The notes beneath the pieces are model-generated. The model had not been told where the DNA came from. It was given only the letters and a program-made list of their open reading frames with translations, and did not search any database. From the NCBI GenBank assembly GCA_019237435.1, contig JAFAHB010000072.1, forward strand, positions 1 to 6,972: a DNA stretch of 6,972 nt, read 5' to 3'. The position numbers and the translations under genes were made by a program. Shown here in pieces: positions 5,924 through 6,972 of the stretch. Source of the DNA: Vulcanimicrobiota bacterium (GTDB taxonomy: Bacteria > Vulcanimicrobiota > Vulcanimicrobiia > Vulcanimicrobiales > Vulcanimicrobiaceae). Numbering within the stretch: the stretch's first letter is position 1; the number at the start of each line of letters is the position of its first letter.

Positions 5924-6972
5924 GTTTGAACATGCGCGCCAAGTCTGACGACTCGAGGCGAATCATCGTCGGACGTCCGTGCGGACAGTGCATCGGATTC
6001 TGGCAGGCTTGCAACCGTTCGAGCAACGTCGTCATCTCTTCCGGCTCGAGGCGCTCACCGGCGACCGTGACCGAGTGGCAGGCCAGAGACGCCCAGACTC
6101 GCTCCCGTACGTCCCTCTGCTTGGGATCGTCGCTGAGGTCGTCGATGAAGCCCGCAAAGTCGAAGGACCGCGCACCGTAGCCGTACGGCGTGGAAACGAT
6201 CCGATACGTGCGCTCGCCGAACGTGTCGATCTCCAAACCTGCCTCTTTGAGCGCCTCCATGGTGCGATCGAGGACCTCGCTTTGCCCGGGATCGAGTTCG
6301 AAAATCTCGGGTACGAGGAGCGTCTCGCTGGATGCCTCGCCGCGAGCCGCCGCACGGATCGCCTCGTAGGCGATGCGTTCGTGAGCGGCGTGCTGGTCGA
6401 CGAGTAGCAGCGCCGCACCGTCGGATGCCAATATATAGGTACGATCGAGCTGCATCAGCACCCGCAATCGCTCTTCGGCGCGCCCATTCTTCATGGCATC
6501 CGGCGCGAAGAGCTCGACGGCCTCGGCCGCAAACGAAACGGAGCCGCCGATCGACGCGGTGTGCTCGCGGAGCCTAGCTCGCGCGTGGTCCGTCAGTGTC
6601 GCGCCAATCGTGCGGCGAACGGCGTCGAAGACTTGGTTCGGGTGCCGCAATCGGACGTCACTCTTCGTGGGATGAACGTTTGGATCGACCTGGTCGAGCG
6701 GTAAATCCAGAAAAATGACGCCGTATGGATGGCGTCCTACCATTGCATAGCTCGAATACGCGCTCGTCCACGCCCCCGCCAGCAACGCGTTGCGCAAAAG
6801 GCGTCCGTTGACGAACAGGAGTTGCATTCGTCGATCGGGGCGATCGTAGCCGGGTGCGCTCACGTAACCGCGCAACCGTCCATCGAGCGTTCGTGCCGCG
6901 GCTGGGTCGAGCGAAATCAGTGATTCCGCCGATTGGCGGCCGAAGACCATCGAAAGCCGCTCGCGCTCGTCG
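5916..6972 (-). CDS. mutL: DNA mismatch repair protein MutL (C-terminal part)
   Basis: MutL couples mismatch recognition by MutS to strand incision and repair. The 351 visible residues run off the right edge, so the N-terminal GHKL ATPase domain (roughly 240 residues) is missing. An ATG at 6948-6950 is not the start, because the frame continues with DERERLS ahead of VFGRQSAESL, which matches the family's (Y/F)GR..AE. LLFVNGR and DPNVHPTKSDVR complete the transducer domain. A short linker leads to the C-terminal domain with DQHAAHERIAYE (bases 6363-6398; DQHA-x2-E-x4-E, the metal-binding endonuclease motif), ACHSV and CPHGRPT near 5967-5987, and a terminal MFKRV as in Bacillus-type MutL. These motifs indicate an endonuclease MutL used in methyl-independent repair, unlike the E. 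coli protein that relies on MutH. It is the first gene visible in the minus-strand operon. Confidence 0.96.
   Translation of the reverse strand, partial: DERERLSMVFGRQSAESLISLDPAAARTLDGRLRGYVSAPGYDRPDRRMQLLFVNGRLLRNALLAGAWTSAYSSYAMVGRHPYGVIFLDLPLDQVDPNVHPTKSDVRLRHPNQVFDAVRRTIGATLTDHARARLREHTASIGGSVSFAAEAVELFAPDAMKNGRAEERLRVLMQLDRTYILASDGAALLLVDQHAAHERIAYEAIRAAARGEASSETLLVPEIFELDPGQSEVLDRTMEALKEAGLEIDTFGERTYRIVSTPYGYGARSFDFAGFIDDLSDDPKQRDVRERVWASLACHSVTVAGERLEPEEMTTLLERLQACQNPMHCPHGRPTMIRLESSDLARMFKRV

Noticed and set aside
6948..6950. ATG as the true start of a short MutL-like protein
   Set aside because: The frame stays open to the window edge and the codons before the ATG continue the MutL sequence, so the gene is simply cut by the window.
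1..6972. CRISPR arrays, tRNAs, transposases, attachment sites, phage or defence genes
   Set aside because: None seen on either strand; the genes abut or overlap, and the only non-coding gaps are 60 bp and 11 bp.

Overview
This is a GC-rich (roughly 60 % or more by eye), gene-dense bacterial chromosomal window with no RNA gene, insertion sequence, CRISPR array or phage gene visible. There are seven protein genes, and two are cut by the window edges. The sequence alone does not fix the taxon. High GC, a MutL with endonuclease motifs (typical of bacteria without MutH) and a diaminopimelate pathway gene fit many free-living bacteria. Deep-branching high-GC lineages such as Eremiobacterota are possible, but this is a guess.

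Left part, plus strand (1-1927): the last 60 residues of an Amt-type ammonium transporter, a 60-bp gap with a TATAAT box, then a full-length kdpA (560 aa) for the K+-channel subunit of the Kdp K+ pump. kdpB and kdpC do not follow it. kdpA ends tail-to-tail with, and overlaps by 11 bp, a minus-strand gene.

Right part, minus strand (1917-6972, transcribed right to left): the C-terminal part of mutL, then miaA, dapF, a radical SAM protein of unknown function, and a CPA1-type Na+(K+)/H+ antiporter. Neighbours overlap by 8 bp, 1 bp and 41 bp and are then separated by 11 nt, so this looks like one operon with translational coupling. It joins mismatch repair, tRNA modification and lysine/peptidoglycan precursor synthesis to an uncharacterised radical SAM enzyme and an ion exchanger.

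The least ordinary points are: (1) kdpA without kdpB or kdpC beside it, with unusual residues in two of its four selectivity-filter segments; (2) nested inverted repeats at the radical SAM/antiporter junction that could fold into an H-type pseudoknot holding the antiporter GTG start codon; (3) a kdpA start that looks leaderless; (4) the unassigned radical SAM gene, which begins with TTG inside dapF behind a strong Shine-Dalgarno sequence; (5) many copies of the hexamer CGATCG. Most of the window is ordinary housekeeping; I do not see a clear multi-gene defence or mobile system.
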